A stretch of DNA of 64,000 nt from Kiloniella laminariae DSM 19542 (GTDB taxonomy: Bacteria > Pseudomonadota > Alphaproteobacteria > Kiloniellales > Kiloniellaceae): assembly GCF_000374005.1 (NCBI RefSeq), contig NZ_KB893136.1:62001-126000 (forward strand). The letters run 5' to 3'. The notes below the pieces were generated by a model. The model saw nothing but the letters and a program-made list of their open reading frames with translations. It did no database searches and was not told where the DNA came from. Made by a program: the position numbers and the translations under genes. Below are positions 45,229 to 54,616 of this stretch, in pieces. How positions within the stretch are numbered: the stretch's first letter is position 1; each line of letters begins with the position of its first letter.

Positions 45229-45908
45229 ACCCCCAGATACTGATCACGAAGATCGTTCGTAAGCGCGGCAGGACGCCCGGTCCAGACACTGCGCCCTTTC
45301 TCCAGAATGACACAGCTGTCCGCAAGCGGTAACAGCTCGGAAAGTGTCTTGTCTACCACCAGTAAAGATTGTCCTTCGCCCTTCAATCTACGTATGGCAG
45401 ACCAGATTTCCTGCCGAATAACTGGCGCCAATCCCTCGGTAGCTTCATCCAGGATCAGGAGCTTTGGATTGGTCATCAATGCCCGACCGATTGCCAACAT
45501 CTGCTGTTCCCCGCCAGAAAGCGTATCGGCCATCTGCCCGGCACGCTCTCCCAGCCGTGGAAACAGCGACACAACCTTTGCATAATCCCAAGCACCCGAT
45601 CGTGCCGTCGCAACCAGATTTTCGTAAACAGTCAAACTGGCAAAACAGCGACGCCCTTCCGGAACCAGGCCTATCCCGGATCGCGCAGCCTGAAAACTGC
45701 GCAGTCCAGTCAGATCCTGCCCGTCAAAAACAATGTGTCCTCTTTTCGCAGGAGTCAGGCGACAGATCGAACGGATGGTCGTGGATTTGCCCATACCGTT
45801 ACGTCCCATCAGAGCAACCAGTTCTCCGGCTGCGACCGAGAGGTCCACACCAAACAATGCTTGGGACGGTCCGTAATAGGTTTCTATTTGAGAAACTTCC
45901 AACATCAT
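45225..45908 (-). CDS. livF: Branched-chain/aromatic ABC transporter ATPase LivF
   Basis: A 227-residue ATPase with Walker A GRNGMGKST, signature LSGGEQQMLAIGRALM and Walker B LLILDEATEGLAP. It pairs with the LivG protein on the cytoplasmic face. It lies in the minus-strand operon with 4-bp overlaps to both neighbours. Because the operon codes for anthranilate breakdown, the importer probably brings in anthranilate or a related aromatic acid rather than leucine; this is inferred from context. Confidence 0.93.
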   Translation of the reverse strand: MMLEVSQIETYYGPSQALFGVDLSVAAGELVALMGRNGMGKSTTIRSICRLTPAKRGHIVFDGQDLTGLRSFQAARSGIGLVPEGRRCFASLTVYENLVATARSGAWDYAKVVSLFPRLGERAGQMADTLSGGEQQMLAIGRALMTNPKLLILDEATEGLAPVIRQEIWSAIRRLKGEGQSLLVVDKTLSELLPLADSCVILEKGRSVWTGRPAALTNDLRDQYLGV

Positions 45909-46654
45909 TCTTCCGTCCCCAGATATGCTTCCCGAACAACCGGATCACGTCGGATCATATCTGCGCTGCCCTGCGCAATAATTTGTCCATAAACCAGAAC
46001 CGAGATCCGATCAGCCAGACGGAAAACCGCATCCATATCGTGCTCAACCAGCAGAATCGGTACTTCCTGTTTAAGTTCTTCCAGAAACCCGGTCAGTCTT
46101 TCTGATCCCCCTGCCCCCATCCCCGCCATCGGCTCATCTAGAAGAAGAACTTTGGGTTTAAGAGCCAGCGCACAGGCCACTTCGACCTGACGCCGTTCAC
46201 CATGGGAAAGCTCTGCAACCGGAACATCTGCCCGGGGCAAGAGCCCGACCCGGGCAAGAACTTTTTCTGTCGCCTCCAACTGTTCCAGATCCCTGTCTGT
46301 CTGTTTCCAGAAACTGAAACTGGTCCCGGTTACGGCCTGGCTGGCCATCATCACATTACGCCGTACTGACAGTGGCATAGCCAGGGAAGAAATCTGGAAA
46401 CAACGGCCCAGTCCTCTTTTTGCCCTGGCCGCGATACTCAAACCGGTTACATTTTCCTGGCCGAGATAAATATGGCCGGAATCTGGGGATAATCCGCCAG
46501 AGATTTGGGCAATCAGTGTCGATTTTCCAGCCCCGTTTGGTCCGATTAACGCATGAATTTCGCCAGGTTTAAGATCAAGGGTTACATCATCCGTTGCCTT
46601 CAGAGCACCAAAGCTTTTTCGCAGCTTTTCAATACGCAAAACCGCTTCAGTCAT
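45905..46654 (-). CDS. livG: Branched-chain/aromatic ABC transporter ATPase LivG
   Basis: A 249-residue ATPase with Walker A GPNGAGKST, signature LSHGERRQVEVACALA and Walker B VLLLDEPMAGMGA, typical for LivG, which has HGE instead of GGQ. The start at 46654 (MTEAVLRIEKL) overlaps the livM end by 8 bp; a start 27 bp further upstream would add residues encoded inside livM. Partner of LivF, LivH and LivM. Confidence 0.93.
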   Translation of the reverse strand: MTEAVLRIEKLRKSFGALKATDDVTLDLKPGEIHALIGPNGAGKSTLIAQISGGLSPDSGHIYLGQENVTGLSIAARAKRGLGRCFQISSLAMPLSVRRNVMMASQAVTGTSFSFWKQTDRDLEQLEATEKVLARVGLLPRADVPVAELSHGERRQVEVACALALKPKVLLLDEPMAGMGAGGSERLTGFLEELKQEVPILLVEHDMDAVFRLADRISVLVYGQIIAQGSADMIRRDPVVREAYLGTEE

Positions 46655-47627
46655 GGCGAGACCTCCCGGCAAGAAGCCCAATTAATCCACCATTGGCAAA
46701 CAACACAACACTCAAAAGAATCAAACCGAGAAAGAACTGCCAGTGCTGGGTAAATCCTCCAATGAACGTCTCCAGCAAGACAAAGACAACTGCCCCCGCC
46801 ACGGGACCAAAGAGCCTGCCGACACCACCGAGAATAACAATCACCATGAGTTCTCCCGAATGATGCCAACTCAACATACTTGGACTGACAAAACCATTCA
46901 GATCTGCAAATAACGCCCCGGCCCCGCTGGTAATCATTGCGGAAAGCACAAAGGCGGTCAGACGGATCGGAAAGGGTTCGACGCCAGAGGTTGCCAGGCG
47001 TACCTCATTCAGCCGTGCCATGGTCAGGGCCGCACCAAAGCGAGACCCCATAAGTCTTCTGGTGAAAAAAATCGAGAGCATAAGAGAAAAAAAGCAAATC
47101 CCGAAAAAGATGAGAGGATCTGAAGTATCGAGAGAAAACAGACTGTTACGAACATAAATTGACAATCCATCTTCACCGCCATAGGTGGGAAAGGAGATGG
47201 CAAAATAATAAATCATCTGGGCAAAAGCCAGGGTGATCATGATGAAGTAGACCCCCTGGGTCCGCAGGCTGATCACGCCAATAAATGCCGCGGCAAGCCC
47301 TGCCACAAGAACAGCAACCAGCCATATCACAGGCATCTGGTCACTGCCGGGAATCCCCCCAATGAAATAGGAACCATCAAAAGCATGATAGGCAGCAACG
47401 CCTGCAACATAGCCTCCCAGACCAAAGAATGCTGCATGGCCAAAACTGATAAGCCCCCCGAAACCCAAAGCAAGGTTAAGCCCCACAGCGGCCATGGCAA
47501 TGATAACCACCCGGGAAGCAAGGCTTACATAATAGGGCTCATCAAGCAGGCTGGCGCAGAGCGGAGCCAGCGCCAGTAACAACACCAGAACCGAGTTGAT
47601 CCAGCTTTCACGACTGAGTTTACGCAT
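46647..47627 (-). CDS. livM: Branched-chain/aromatic ABC transporter permease LivM
   Basis: A 326-residue inner-membrane permease of the LivM type, with about nine hydrophobic segments. Typical features are AAVGLNLALGFGGLISFGHAAF near the N-terminus (written here in part: LNLALGFGGLISFGHAAFFG) and the C-terminal GGVGRLFGPVAGAVVFVLLE. It overlaps livH by 8 bp and livG by 8 bp. Confidence 0.93.
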   Translation of the reverse strand: MRKLSRESWINSVLVLLLALAPLCASLLDEPYYVSLASRVVIIAMAAVGLNLALGFGGLISFGHAAFFGLGGYVAGVAAYHAFDGSYFIGGIPGSDQMPVIWLVAVLVAGLAAAFIGVISLRTQGVYFIMITLAFAQMIYYFAISFPTYGGEDGLSIYVRNSLFSLDTSDPLIFFGICFFSLMLSIFFTRRLMGSRFGAALTMARLNEVRLATSGVEPFPIRLTAFVLSAMITSGAGALFADLNGFVSPSMLSWHHSGELMVIVILGGVGRLFGPVAGAVVFVLLETFIGGFTQHWQFFLGLILLSVVLFANGGLIGLLAGRSRHD

Positions 47628-48540
47628 TTGCAGGGAACAATCCTTTTGGTTTCACCGCCAAAACCACGGCCATAAGAAGATAGATCAGCATTGATGCCAA
47701 AGCAGAACCCACACTGGTCGCATCCGCGTTATCAAGTATCAGGCTAAACAGGCTCGGCAGGAAAATTCGCCCCATCGTATCAACAACACCGACGAGCAGA
47801 GCCCCGACCAGAGCTCCTTTGATTGAGCCAATGCCTCCGATTACAATCACGACAAAAGCCAGGATCAACATCGGTTCTCCCATGCCGACCTGTACTGATT
47901 GCAACACCCCCAACAAGGATCCAGCCAATCCGGCAAGAACTGCTCCAACCGCAAATACAAAGGTATAAAGCGCTGAAATATTCACACCGAGTGCCCCGAT
48001 CATTTCCCGGTCATTTTCACCCGCCCGGATACGCATGCCAATTCGGGTCCGGGAAATCAGAAGATACAGCCCGATAGCAATAAGAATACCTACGAGGATA
48101 ATCATCAAACGATAGAGCGGATAGGTCACTCCCCCCGGAAGAGATACAGATCCACCAAGCAGATCAGGCATATCAAGCCAGAGTGGAGATGCTCCAAAAA
48201 TCCAGCTGGTTCCTTCTGAAAAAATCAGGATCAAGGCAAAAGTTGCCAAAACCTGATCCAGGTGATCTCTGTCATAAAGTCTGCGGATCACGACCAGCTC
48301 GATAATGGCGCCCATAACTCCCGCTCCCAGGGCTCCAGCCAGAAGCCCGACCCAGAAAGATCCTGTGATCCCTGCCACATAGGCACAGATAAAAGCTCCC
48401 ATCATATAGAGAGATCCGTGAGACAGATTGATCAACCCCATGACCCCGAAAACCAGAGTCAGCCCAGAAGCCATTGTAAACAGCATGACGCCCAGCTGAA
48501 CTCCGTTCAGGAGCTGCTCCAAAACCAGTGCAATACTCAT
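47620..48540 (-). CDS. livH: Branched-chain/aromatic ABC transporter permease LivH
   Basis: A 306-residue permease of the LivH type: it starts MSIALVLEQLLNGVQLGVML and contains GVMGLINLSHGSLYMMGAF and GGIGSIKGALVGALLVG. The start at 48540 follows GGGGAAG; the frame continues 57 bp upstream without a better site. It forms the membrane channel with LivM. The binding-protein gene is 63 bp upstream. Confidence 0.93.
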   Translation of the reverse strand: MSIALVLEQLLNGVQLGVMLFTMASGLTLVFGVMGLINLSHGSLYMMGAFICAYVAGITGSFWVGLLAGALGAGVMGAIIELVVIRRLYDRDHLDQVLATFALILIFSEGTSWIFGASPLWLDMPDLLGGSVSLPGGVTYPLYRLMIILVGILIAIGLYLLISRTRIGMRIRAGENDREMIGALGVNISALYTFVFAVGAVLAGLAGSLLGVLQSVQVGMGEPMLILAFVVIVIGGIGSIKGALVGALLVGVVDTMGRIFLPSLFSLILDNADATSVGSALASMLIYLLMAVVLAVKPKGLFPANA

Positions 48541-48603
48541 AAAAACTTCCCCTTGTGATGCATTCTCCCGCCCATTTTTTTGAGCGGGAGCACACACCAG
48601 TGC

Positions 48604-49746
48604 TTACATTTTGCACTCGGATGCATAGGCATCCTGAAGGTTTTCAATCGCAATACCAGCCAGTTTGTTGGTTGGTTTGCCGTCGGCACCAGCAACAACT
48701 TCCCGAATATAGATGTTCTGAATCGGATGGTTGTTTGAACCAAATTTAAATGCCCCCCGGACAGATTCAAACTCGGCTGCTTTCAATGCTGCCCGAAATG
48801 CTTCAGCATCGGAAGGAGCTGCCTTGGCAAGGGCAGAGAGCATCAGATTGGCGGTATCAAACCCCTGAGAAGCATAGAGTGTAGGTGTCCGGCCATATTT
48901 TTCTTTGAAGCTCTTAACAAAAGCCACATTGGCGGCGTTATCCATATCATGCGCCCACTGGGACGTATTTTTCACGCCAATAGCCGCATCACCAACCGCC
49001 CCCAGAATAACCTCGTCAAACGAGAAAGCAGGGCCGAAGACAGGTAACCCGACCTCTGCGCCACCATACTGTTTCATGAAAGAAATCCCCATCCCGCCAG
49101 GCAGGAAGAAGAAAACGCTGTCCGCTTTGGACGCTTTGATCTGGGCGATTTCAGCCGCATAATCGGTCTGACCAAGCTTGGTAAAAAGCTCTCCCTCAAC
49201 ATCGCCATAATATGATTTGAATCCAGTAAGGGCATCCACACCGGCAGGGTAATTCGGGGCAATAATAAAGGGAGCTTTCAAGCCTTCCTTCTTCATGTAG
49301 GCACCCATGGCCTCATGCAGGTTATTATTCTGCCAGGCAACGTTAAAATAATTCTCGTTGCAAAGCTTTCCAGCCAGGGCAGAAGGGCCGGCATTGGGAG
49401 AGAGATAGATTGTTCCATCCCGGACCACCTCAGGGATCACTGCCATCGCCAAATTGGACCAGATAATTCCGGTGAGGATGTCTACCTTTTCTTTCTGCAA
49501 CATCTCATTCGCCAGCGACTTGGCCAGTTCCGGCTTGCGGGCATCATCGCGGATTATCACCTCGACATCGCTTTTTGACTGCTCGATCGCCAGCATAAAA
49601 CCATCGCGCACATCAATACCAAGATGCGATCCACCACCGGATAATGTTGTAATCATTCCTACCTTGGTTTCTGCCAGAGCAGATACCGCCGTCATTGACG
49701 TTGCGGCCATGAGGGCCAAAACCCCCGCACTCACAAATCTTTTCAT
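48604..49746 (-). CDS. Periplasmic substrate-binding protein of the Liv-type importer
   Basis: A 380-residue Peripla_BP_6 (LivJ-like) protein. The signal peptide is MKRFVSAGVLALMAATSMTA, cleaved after SALA. It shows KVGMITTLSGGGSHLGID at the mature start and the RDDARKPELA stretch of the second strand. GGGAG precedes the ATG. Aromatic-acid importers use this same family, so anthranilate is a reasonable ligand given the neighbours, but the pocket cannot be read from sequence. Confidence 0.93.
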   Translation of the reverse strand: MKRFVSAGVLALMAATSMTAVSALAETKVGMITTLSGGGSHLGIDVRDGFMLAIEQSKSDVEVIIRDDARKPELAKSLANEMLQKEKVDILTGIIWSNLAMAVIPEVVRDGTIYLSPNAGPSALAGKLCNENYFNVAWQNNNLHEAMGAYMKKEGLKAPFIIAPNYPAGVDALTGFKSYYGDVEGELFTKLGQTDYAAEIAQIKASKADSVFFFLPGGMGISFMKQYGGAEVGLPVFGPAFSFDEVILGAVGDAAIGVKNTSQWAHDMDNAANVAFVKSFKEKYGRTPTLYASQGFDTANLMLSALAKAAPSDAEAFRAALKAAEFESVRGAFKFGSNNHPIQNIYIREVVAGADGKPTNKLAGIAIENLQDAYASECKM

Positions 49747-49817
49747 TCTCGTCTCCCTAAGAGCTCCTGTTAATATTGATCGGCACATTTTCGTGCTCGT
49801 TATTTTTGAAGCATAAT

Positions 49818-51440
49818 CTATGATTTCTGCTTCAATTTAAACCTTTGGATTTTCCCGGTCTGGGTTTTTGGTAATTCGTTTAGGAACCGGATCACCCTGG
49901 GGTATTTATAAGGGGCAATAGTTTCTTTCACATGGTTTTTTAGTGTTTCTGCCGTGTCATCGTCTGCGAGAACACCTTCGCGCAAAACAACATGAGCTTC
50001 AACGATCATTCCCCTAACATCATCCGGGGCACCGACTACTGCACATTCCATAACACTGGGGTGAAGCAACAGCGCCTGTTCTACGTCTGGCCCCGCAATG
50101 TTGTAGCCAGACGACACAATCATATCATCGGAGCGGGCAACAAAATGAAACTCTCCCGTTTCATCCTGATAGAAACTGTCTCCGGTTAAATTCCAGCCTT
50201 CACAGACATACTCCTGCTGACGACTATCCGCCAGATATCGGCAGCCCGTCGGGCCCTTTACCGCAAGGCGGCCAACTTCCCCGCGTGGAACTTCATTCAT
50301 CTTTTCATCAACAATAATCGCTTGATAACCCGTCAGCACGCGTCCGGTACTGCTGGCTTTGGCACTGTTCAACCTGTTGGAGATAAAGATATGCAAGAGT
50401 TCGGTTGCCCCTATTCCATCCAGGATCGGCTTCCCGGTTTTGGCAACCCATTCATCGAACACGGCTGCAGGCAGGGTCTCCCCGGCCGATACTGCGCAGC
50501 GCAGGCTCGAGAGATCCGCTCCTTGGTCCATGGCTTTCAGCATCACCCGATAGGCCGTTGGCGCCGTAAAACAGATTGTTGCTCCATAGGTCTCTATAAT
50601 CTTGATCATTTCTGGCGGAGAGGCATTTTCAAGCAGCGTCGCGGTTGCCCCAAAACGAAGCGGGAAGACGGCCAACCCACCCAGACCAAAGGTAAAGGCC
50701 AGCGGAGGTGATCCGACAAAAACATCCTCTGGTGTGACCTGCAAGACTTCCTTGGCATAAGCATCGGCAATGGTCAGCAAATCTCGGTGGAAATGCATGG
50801 TCGCCTTGGGATTTCCTGTGGTACCCGAGGTAAAGCCCAGCAATGCAACGTCATCCCGACCGGTTTGCACAGCAGAGAACTGAACCGGTTTTCCCAGGGC
50901 AACCCGGTCAAGTTCCGCATCGTGATTGGCAGTACCATCAAAGCCGACTACTTTTTTGAGATAGCTGCTTTCCTTGGCACAAATGACAAGTTCATCCATC
51001 AACCGGGTATCACAAAGTGCCAGGGCAATCTCGGCCTTGTCGATAATTTTGGCAAGCTCTCCTGCCCGTAACATTGGCATGCTATTGACCACAACCGCCC
51101 CTGCCTTGGTTGCTGCAAGCCAGCAGGCCACCATCGCCGGGTTGTTGGCAGAGCGGATCAGAATGCGGTGCCCGGGCTTCACTCCAAAGTCCTCAACCAG
51201 GGCATGAGCAATTCGATTGGTCCAGTCGGTCAGTTCTTTATAGGTACGCTGGCGACCGTTGCCAATCAGGGCCGTATGATCGCCAAATCCCTGATCAACC
51301 ATGTCATTGGTTAAACATACAGCCGCGTTGAGATATTCAGGATACTGGAAGTTTTCCCTCAGATATTCCGGCTGGCTTTCCGGAGGTGGCAAGTTATCGC
51401 GGGTAAAGCTGTCAACATGAGCAGATGGCCCCAACATCAT
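49818..51440 (-). CDS. 2-aminobenzoate-CoA ligase (aryl-CoA ligase)
   Basis: A 540-residue member of the ANL superfamily that activates an aromatic acid with ATP and CoA. The P-loop-like motif GFTSGTTGNPKATM, the aryl-binding GIGATELLHIF and the C-terminal catalytic Lys in PKTQTGKIQRF are intact. The subfamily is close to benzoate- and 2-aminobenzoate-CoA ligases; the monooxygenase/reductase four genes upstream makes anthranilate the likely substrate. It overlaps the acyl-CoA dehydrogenase gene by ATGA. Confidence 0.88.
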   Translation of the reverse strand: MMLGPSAHVDSFTRDNLPPPESQPEYLRENFQYPEYLNAAVCLTNDMVDQGFGDHTALIGNGRQRTYKELTDWTNRIAHALVEDFGVKPGHRILIRSANNPAMVACWLAATKAGAVVVNSMPMLRAGELAKIIDKAEIALALCDTRLMDELVICAKESSYLKKVVGFDGTANHDAELDRVALGKPVQFSAVQTGRDDVALLGFTSGTTGNPKATMHFHRDLLTIADAYAKEVLQVTPEDVFVGSPPLAFTFGLGGLAVFPLRFGATATLLENASPPEMIKIIETYGATICFTAPTAYRVMLKAMDQGADLSSLRCAVSAGETLPAAVFDEWVAKTGKPILDGIGATELLHIFISNRLNSAKASSTGRVLTGYQAIIVDEKMNEVPRGEVGRLAVKGPTGCRYLADSRQQEYVCEGWNLTGDSFYQDETGEFHFVARSDDMIVSSGYNIAGPDVEQALLLHPSVMECAVVGAPDDVRGMIVEAHVVLREGVLADDDTAETLKNHVKETIAPYKYPRVIRFLNELPKTQTGKIQRFKLKQKS

Positions 51441-52597
51441 TTGTTTTCTCCCTGTTTTCTGCTGATTTCCTGCCGCGCGATAACTATTTTCTGAACATCT
51501 GAGGCCCCTTCATAAATACGAAGGGCACGTATTTCCCGGTAAAGGCTTTCGACAACGCTGCCCTTGCGCACCCCGTCCCCACCGTGGATCTGTACTGCTT
51601 TGTCAATAACGCCTTGTGCCTGGTCTGTCGCAAAGAGTTTGGCCATGGCGGCCTCACGCGTCACTCTTGCAGCGCCCGTGTCTTTGGTCCAGGCGGCACG
51701 ATAAACCAGCAGGGCCGAAGCATCGATATCCACAGCCATTTCTGCAATATGCCCCTGGATCATCTGCAGTTCATGCATCGGAGCCCCAAACAATTGGCGG
51801 TCAGCACAGCGTTTCAGTGTTTCCTCCAGCGCCCGTCGGGCAAAACCAAGCGCGGCAGCCCCAACGGTTGAGCGAAATACATCCAGAACCGACATGGCAA
51901 TCTTGAAGCCGCTGCCCGCTTCACCAATCAGAGCTGAACGGGGGAGTTTGACCCTGTCAAATTTCAACCGCGCCAGAGGATGTGGTGCAATAACCTCCAG
52001 CCGTTCCTCAACCGTCAGCCCAGCCGTACTGGCTGGCACCAGAAACGCGGACAGACCTTTTGCTCCTGCAGCCTCTCCTGTTCGGGCAAAAACAACATAG
52101 AGATCAGCAATTCCTCCATTTGAAATCCAGGTTTTCTCGCCACTGAGAACAAAACCATCATCCGTACTTTCTGCCGACATTTGGATGTTCGCGACATCAG
52201 ATCCCGAAGCAGGCTCGGTCAGGGCAAAGGCCGATATCGCCTTGCCTGCGCGGGTTTGTCTCAGCCAGTCACGTTGCTCCCCGGAACCGAACAGGGAAAT
52301 CGCCCCCATTCCCAGCCCCTGCATGGCAAAGGAAAAATCAGCCAGCCCATCGTACCGGGCCAGAGTCTCGCGGATCAGACAGAGAGAGCGAACATCAAGG
52401 CGTTCCTGCCCGGTCGCTCCAGAATGGGTTAGAAACCCCGCGGCGCCCAAAGATGAAACCAGACCACGACAAGCAGAATCAACGTCGCTGTGATCAACCG
52501 GGAGATTACCTTTGCACCACACTTCAAGCTGTTCGACCAGTTCGCGGTGGCGGCTCTCGAAAAAGGGCCAGTTTAGAAATGATGTATCAGCCATCAA
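51437..52597 (-). CDS. Acyl-CoA dehydrogenase
   Basis: A 386-residue FAD enzyme. It has [40 protein letters not shown] and the C-terminal [20 protein letters not shown], then [11 protein letters not shown]. The usual catalytic Glu in the YEG segment (IYEGAS) is present. It would introduce a double bond in the CoA-thioester after ring reduction or opening. It overlaps both flanking genes by 4 bp. The exact substrate is inferred from the operon only. Confidence 0.92.
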   Translation of the reverse strand: MMADTSFLNWPFFESRHRELVEQLEVWCKGNLPVDHSDVDSACRGLVSSLGAAGFLTHSGATGQERLDVRSLCLIRETLARYDGLADFSFAMQGLGMGAISLFGSGEQRDWLRQTRAGKAISAFALTEPASGSDVANIQMSAESTDDGFVLSGEKTWISNGGIADLYVVFARTGEAAGAKGLSAFLVPASTAGLTVEERLEVIAPHPLARLKFDRVKLPRSALIGEAGSGFKIAMSVLDVFRSTVGAAALGFARRALEETLKRCADRQLFGAPMHELQMIQGHIAEMAVDIDASALLVYRAAWTKDTGAARVTREAAMAKLFATDQAQGVIDKAVQIHGGDGVRKGSVVESLYREIRALRIYEGASDVQKIVIARQEISRKQGENK

Positions 52598-53406
52598 TTT
52601 CCCTCGAATACAGGTTTTTTCTTGGCGACAAAGGCATGATAGGCACGCTCAAAATCCCGCGTCTGCATACAGATTGCCTGGGCTTGGGCTTCTGCTTCGA
52701 TCGCCTGATCCGGCGACATGTTCCATTCGTGATTTAACTGGGTCTTGGTAATCCCATTGGCAAAGGTCGGCCCGGAAGCAATACGCTTGGCCAGAACAAG
52801 TGCTTGTTCCTCCAGCTCTTCCGCAGGATGCAGGGCATTGAAATACCCCCAGTCATGCCCTTCTTTCGCTGACATACTTCGCCCGGTATAGAGCAGGTCC
52901 GCCGCCCTGCCCTGTCCGATAATCCGGGGAAGAATGGCACAGGCCCCCATATCACAACCGGCCAACCCAACCCTTGTAAAAAGGAATGCGGTCTTGGCAT
53001 CCGGGGTCGCCAGACGCAGATCCGAAGCCATGGTGATAATGGCACCAGCACCAACACATACGCCGTCCACTGCCGAAATAATTGGTTTACCACAGTTCAG
53101 CATGGCCTTGACCAGATCTCCGGTCATCCGGGTAAAGGCCAGAAGCTCTTTCATGTCCATTCCGACCAGAGGTCCGATAATCTCATGGACATCCCCACCA
53201 GAACAGAAGTTTCCGCCATTGGAGGCAAAAACAACGGCATTGATGTCCTCTGCATAAACCAGATTCCGAAAGGTATCTCTCAGTTCTGCATAACTTTCAA
53301 AAGTCAGCGGGTTTTTTCGCTCAGGACGGTCAAGCTGGATCACAGCGACGGAATCTTCCATGCGCCACTTGAAATGTTTCGGGGAAAGGTCTGCCATTGC
53401 CGTCAT
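52594..53406 (-). CDS. Enoyl-CoA hydratase/isomerase family protein
   Basis: A 270-residue crotonase. The oxyanion-hole motif is [18 protein letters not shown] and the second [19 protein letters not shown]; the catalytic Glu positions are less clear ([17 protein letters not shown]), so hydratase, isomerase or ring-opening hydrolase activity are all possible. In a 2-aminobenzoyl-CoA pathway a crotonase is expected to act on the alicyclic or ring-opened CoA ester. ATGA overlaps link it to the MarR gene and the dehydrogenase. Confidence 0.88.
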   Translation of the reverse strand: MTAMADLSPKHFKWRMEDSVAVIQLDRPERKNPLTFESYAELRDTFRNLVYAEDINAVVFASNGGNFCSGGDVHEIIGPLVGMDMKELLAFTRMTGDLVKAMLNCGKPIISAVDGVCVGAGAIITMASDLRLATPDAKTAFLFTRVGLAGCDMGACAILPRIIGQGRAADLLYTGRSMSAKEGHDWGYFNALHPAEELEEQALVLAKRIASGPTFANGITKTQLNHEWNMSPDQAIEAEAQAQAICMQTRDFERAYHAFVAKKKPVFEGN

Positions 53407-53873
53407 GATTTTTTGTCCTCTATAGCTTTCAACCGGCTGAGTACCGGAACCAATCCATCCAGATCTTCGTCGTCCAGTTCTGCGAAAAGATCATTAATAA
53501 GGGCCTCATGATCCCGGGCCATCCCTTCAAACACCTTACGACCATGCGCGGTCAGGCACACCAGCATCGCCCGTCGATCTCCCTCGACATTTACCCGAAG
53601 TACAAGGCCATCGGTAACCAGACGTTCAATGATCCCGGTCACGTTACCGTTCGAAACCAGCAGCAGCTTTGACAATTCGCTCATCTTCAGACCGTCTGAG
53701 CTGCGATAGAGTGCTGCCATCACATCAAATCGGGGCAAGGTGGTATCGTAATTATCCCGGAGAAACTCGCGCAACCGGGCTTCAACAAACCTTGTTGTCC
53801 GCAACATGCGGATCCACATGCGCAAGCGCCGCTTGTTCAAGGACATATCGCTTTTGCTGGATGGCAAGGTCAT
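53403..53873 (-). CDS. MarR family transcriptional regulator
   Basis: A 156-residue winged-helix regulator. The DNA-binding part is seen in [40 protein letters not shown] and the wing [13 protein letters not shown]. MarR proteins commonly control aromatic-acid-CoA pathways by responding to the acid or its CoA ester. It sits inside the operon, between SDR and crotonase genes, so it is made with its targets. The start at 53873 forms ATGA with the SDR stop. Likely operators are the inverted repeats at 57019-57058. Confidence 0.93.
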   Translation of the reverse strand: MTLPSSKSDMSLNKRRLRMWIRMLRTTRFVEARLREFLRDNYDTTLPRFDVMAALYRSSDGLKMSELSKLLLVSNGNVTGIIERLVTDGLVLRVNVEGDRRAMLVCLTAHGRKVFEGMARDHEALINDLFAELDDEDLDGLVPVLSRLKAIEDKKS

Positions 53874-54616
53874 ATCTCTCCTCCAGAAAGGGCGATCGCC
53901 TGCCCATTGATTGACCGGGCAGCATCCCGGCAAAGCCACAAAGCCGTATCAGCAACCTCCTGTGGTTGAATCAAGCGTTTTTGCGGGTTGTTATCGGCAA
54001 GAATCTGGCGAGCCTGGTCAGCGGTCTTTCCTGTCTTTGCCACAATGTTTTCTATCGATTTCTCTGTCATCTCCGTATCCAGAAACCCGGGACAGATGGC
54101 ATTAACCGTGGTGCCCGATTTGGCCACTTCCAGTGCAAGCGCACGCACCAGTCCAACGACACCATGTTTCGCAGCGGTGTAGGGGGCAACATAGGCATAG
54201 CCCTTCAGGCCAGCAGTAGAGGCAACCGCAATCAGGCGTCCTCCTTGTTGCGGCATTTGCTGCAGCCCATCGCGAAAGGTCAAAAAGGTTCCGGTCAGAT
54301 TAACCGCAAGGGTGTTTTGCCAGTCTTCCAGGCTGGTTTTATGCAGCGGTGCACTCCCCGACATCCCCGCATTGGCAATCACAATATCGATCTGCCCTGC
54401 TGTCGCATAGATATTGGCGACGGATTTTTCATCCGTTACATCTGCCACAACATAGGAAATAACCGGGTCTTTTGCAGCGGTCGCCCGGAGCTTGTCTTCC
54501 CGGCGTCCAGCAATCCAGACCTTTGCGCCAGCAGCCGCAAAACTTGCCGCCATAACAGCACCAACCCCACTGCCACCCCCGGTGATCAGCACAGTTTTTC
54601 CCGTCAACTCTGTCAT
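53870..54616 (-). CDS. Short-chain dehydrogenase/reductase
   Basis: A 248-residue classical SDR. The cofactor motif is [15 protein letters not shown] is present ([10 protein letters not shown]), and the catalytic Ser and YxxxK lie in [20 protein letters not shown]. It ends at the MarR start with ATGA and begins inside the monooxygenase stop. It is likely to oxidise a hydroxy or reduce a keto group of an alicyclic CoA ester; substrate is unknown. Confidence 0.92.
   Translation of the reverse strand: MTELTGKTVLITGGGSGVGAVMAASFAAAGAKVWIAGRREDKLRATAAKDPVISYVVADVTDEKSVANIYATAGQIDIVIANAGMSGSAPLHKTSLEDWQNTLAVNLTGTFLTFRDGLQQMPQQGGRLIAVASTAGLKGYAYVAPYTAAKHGVVGLVRALALEVAKSGTTVNAICPGFLDTEMTEKSIENIVAKTGKTADQARQILADNNPQKRLIQPQEVADTALWLCRDAARSINGQAIALSGGEI

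Noticed and set aside
46655-46681. Longer N-terminus for LivG
   Set aside because: The extra nine residues would be encoded within livM and the family starts at the Met at 46654.
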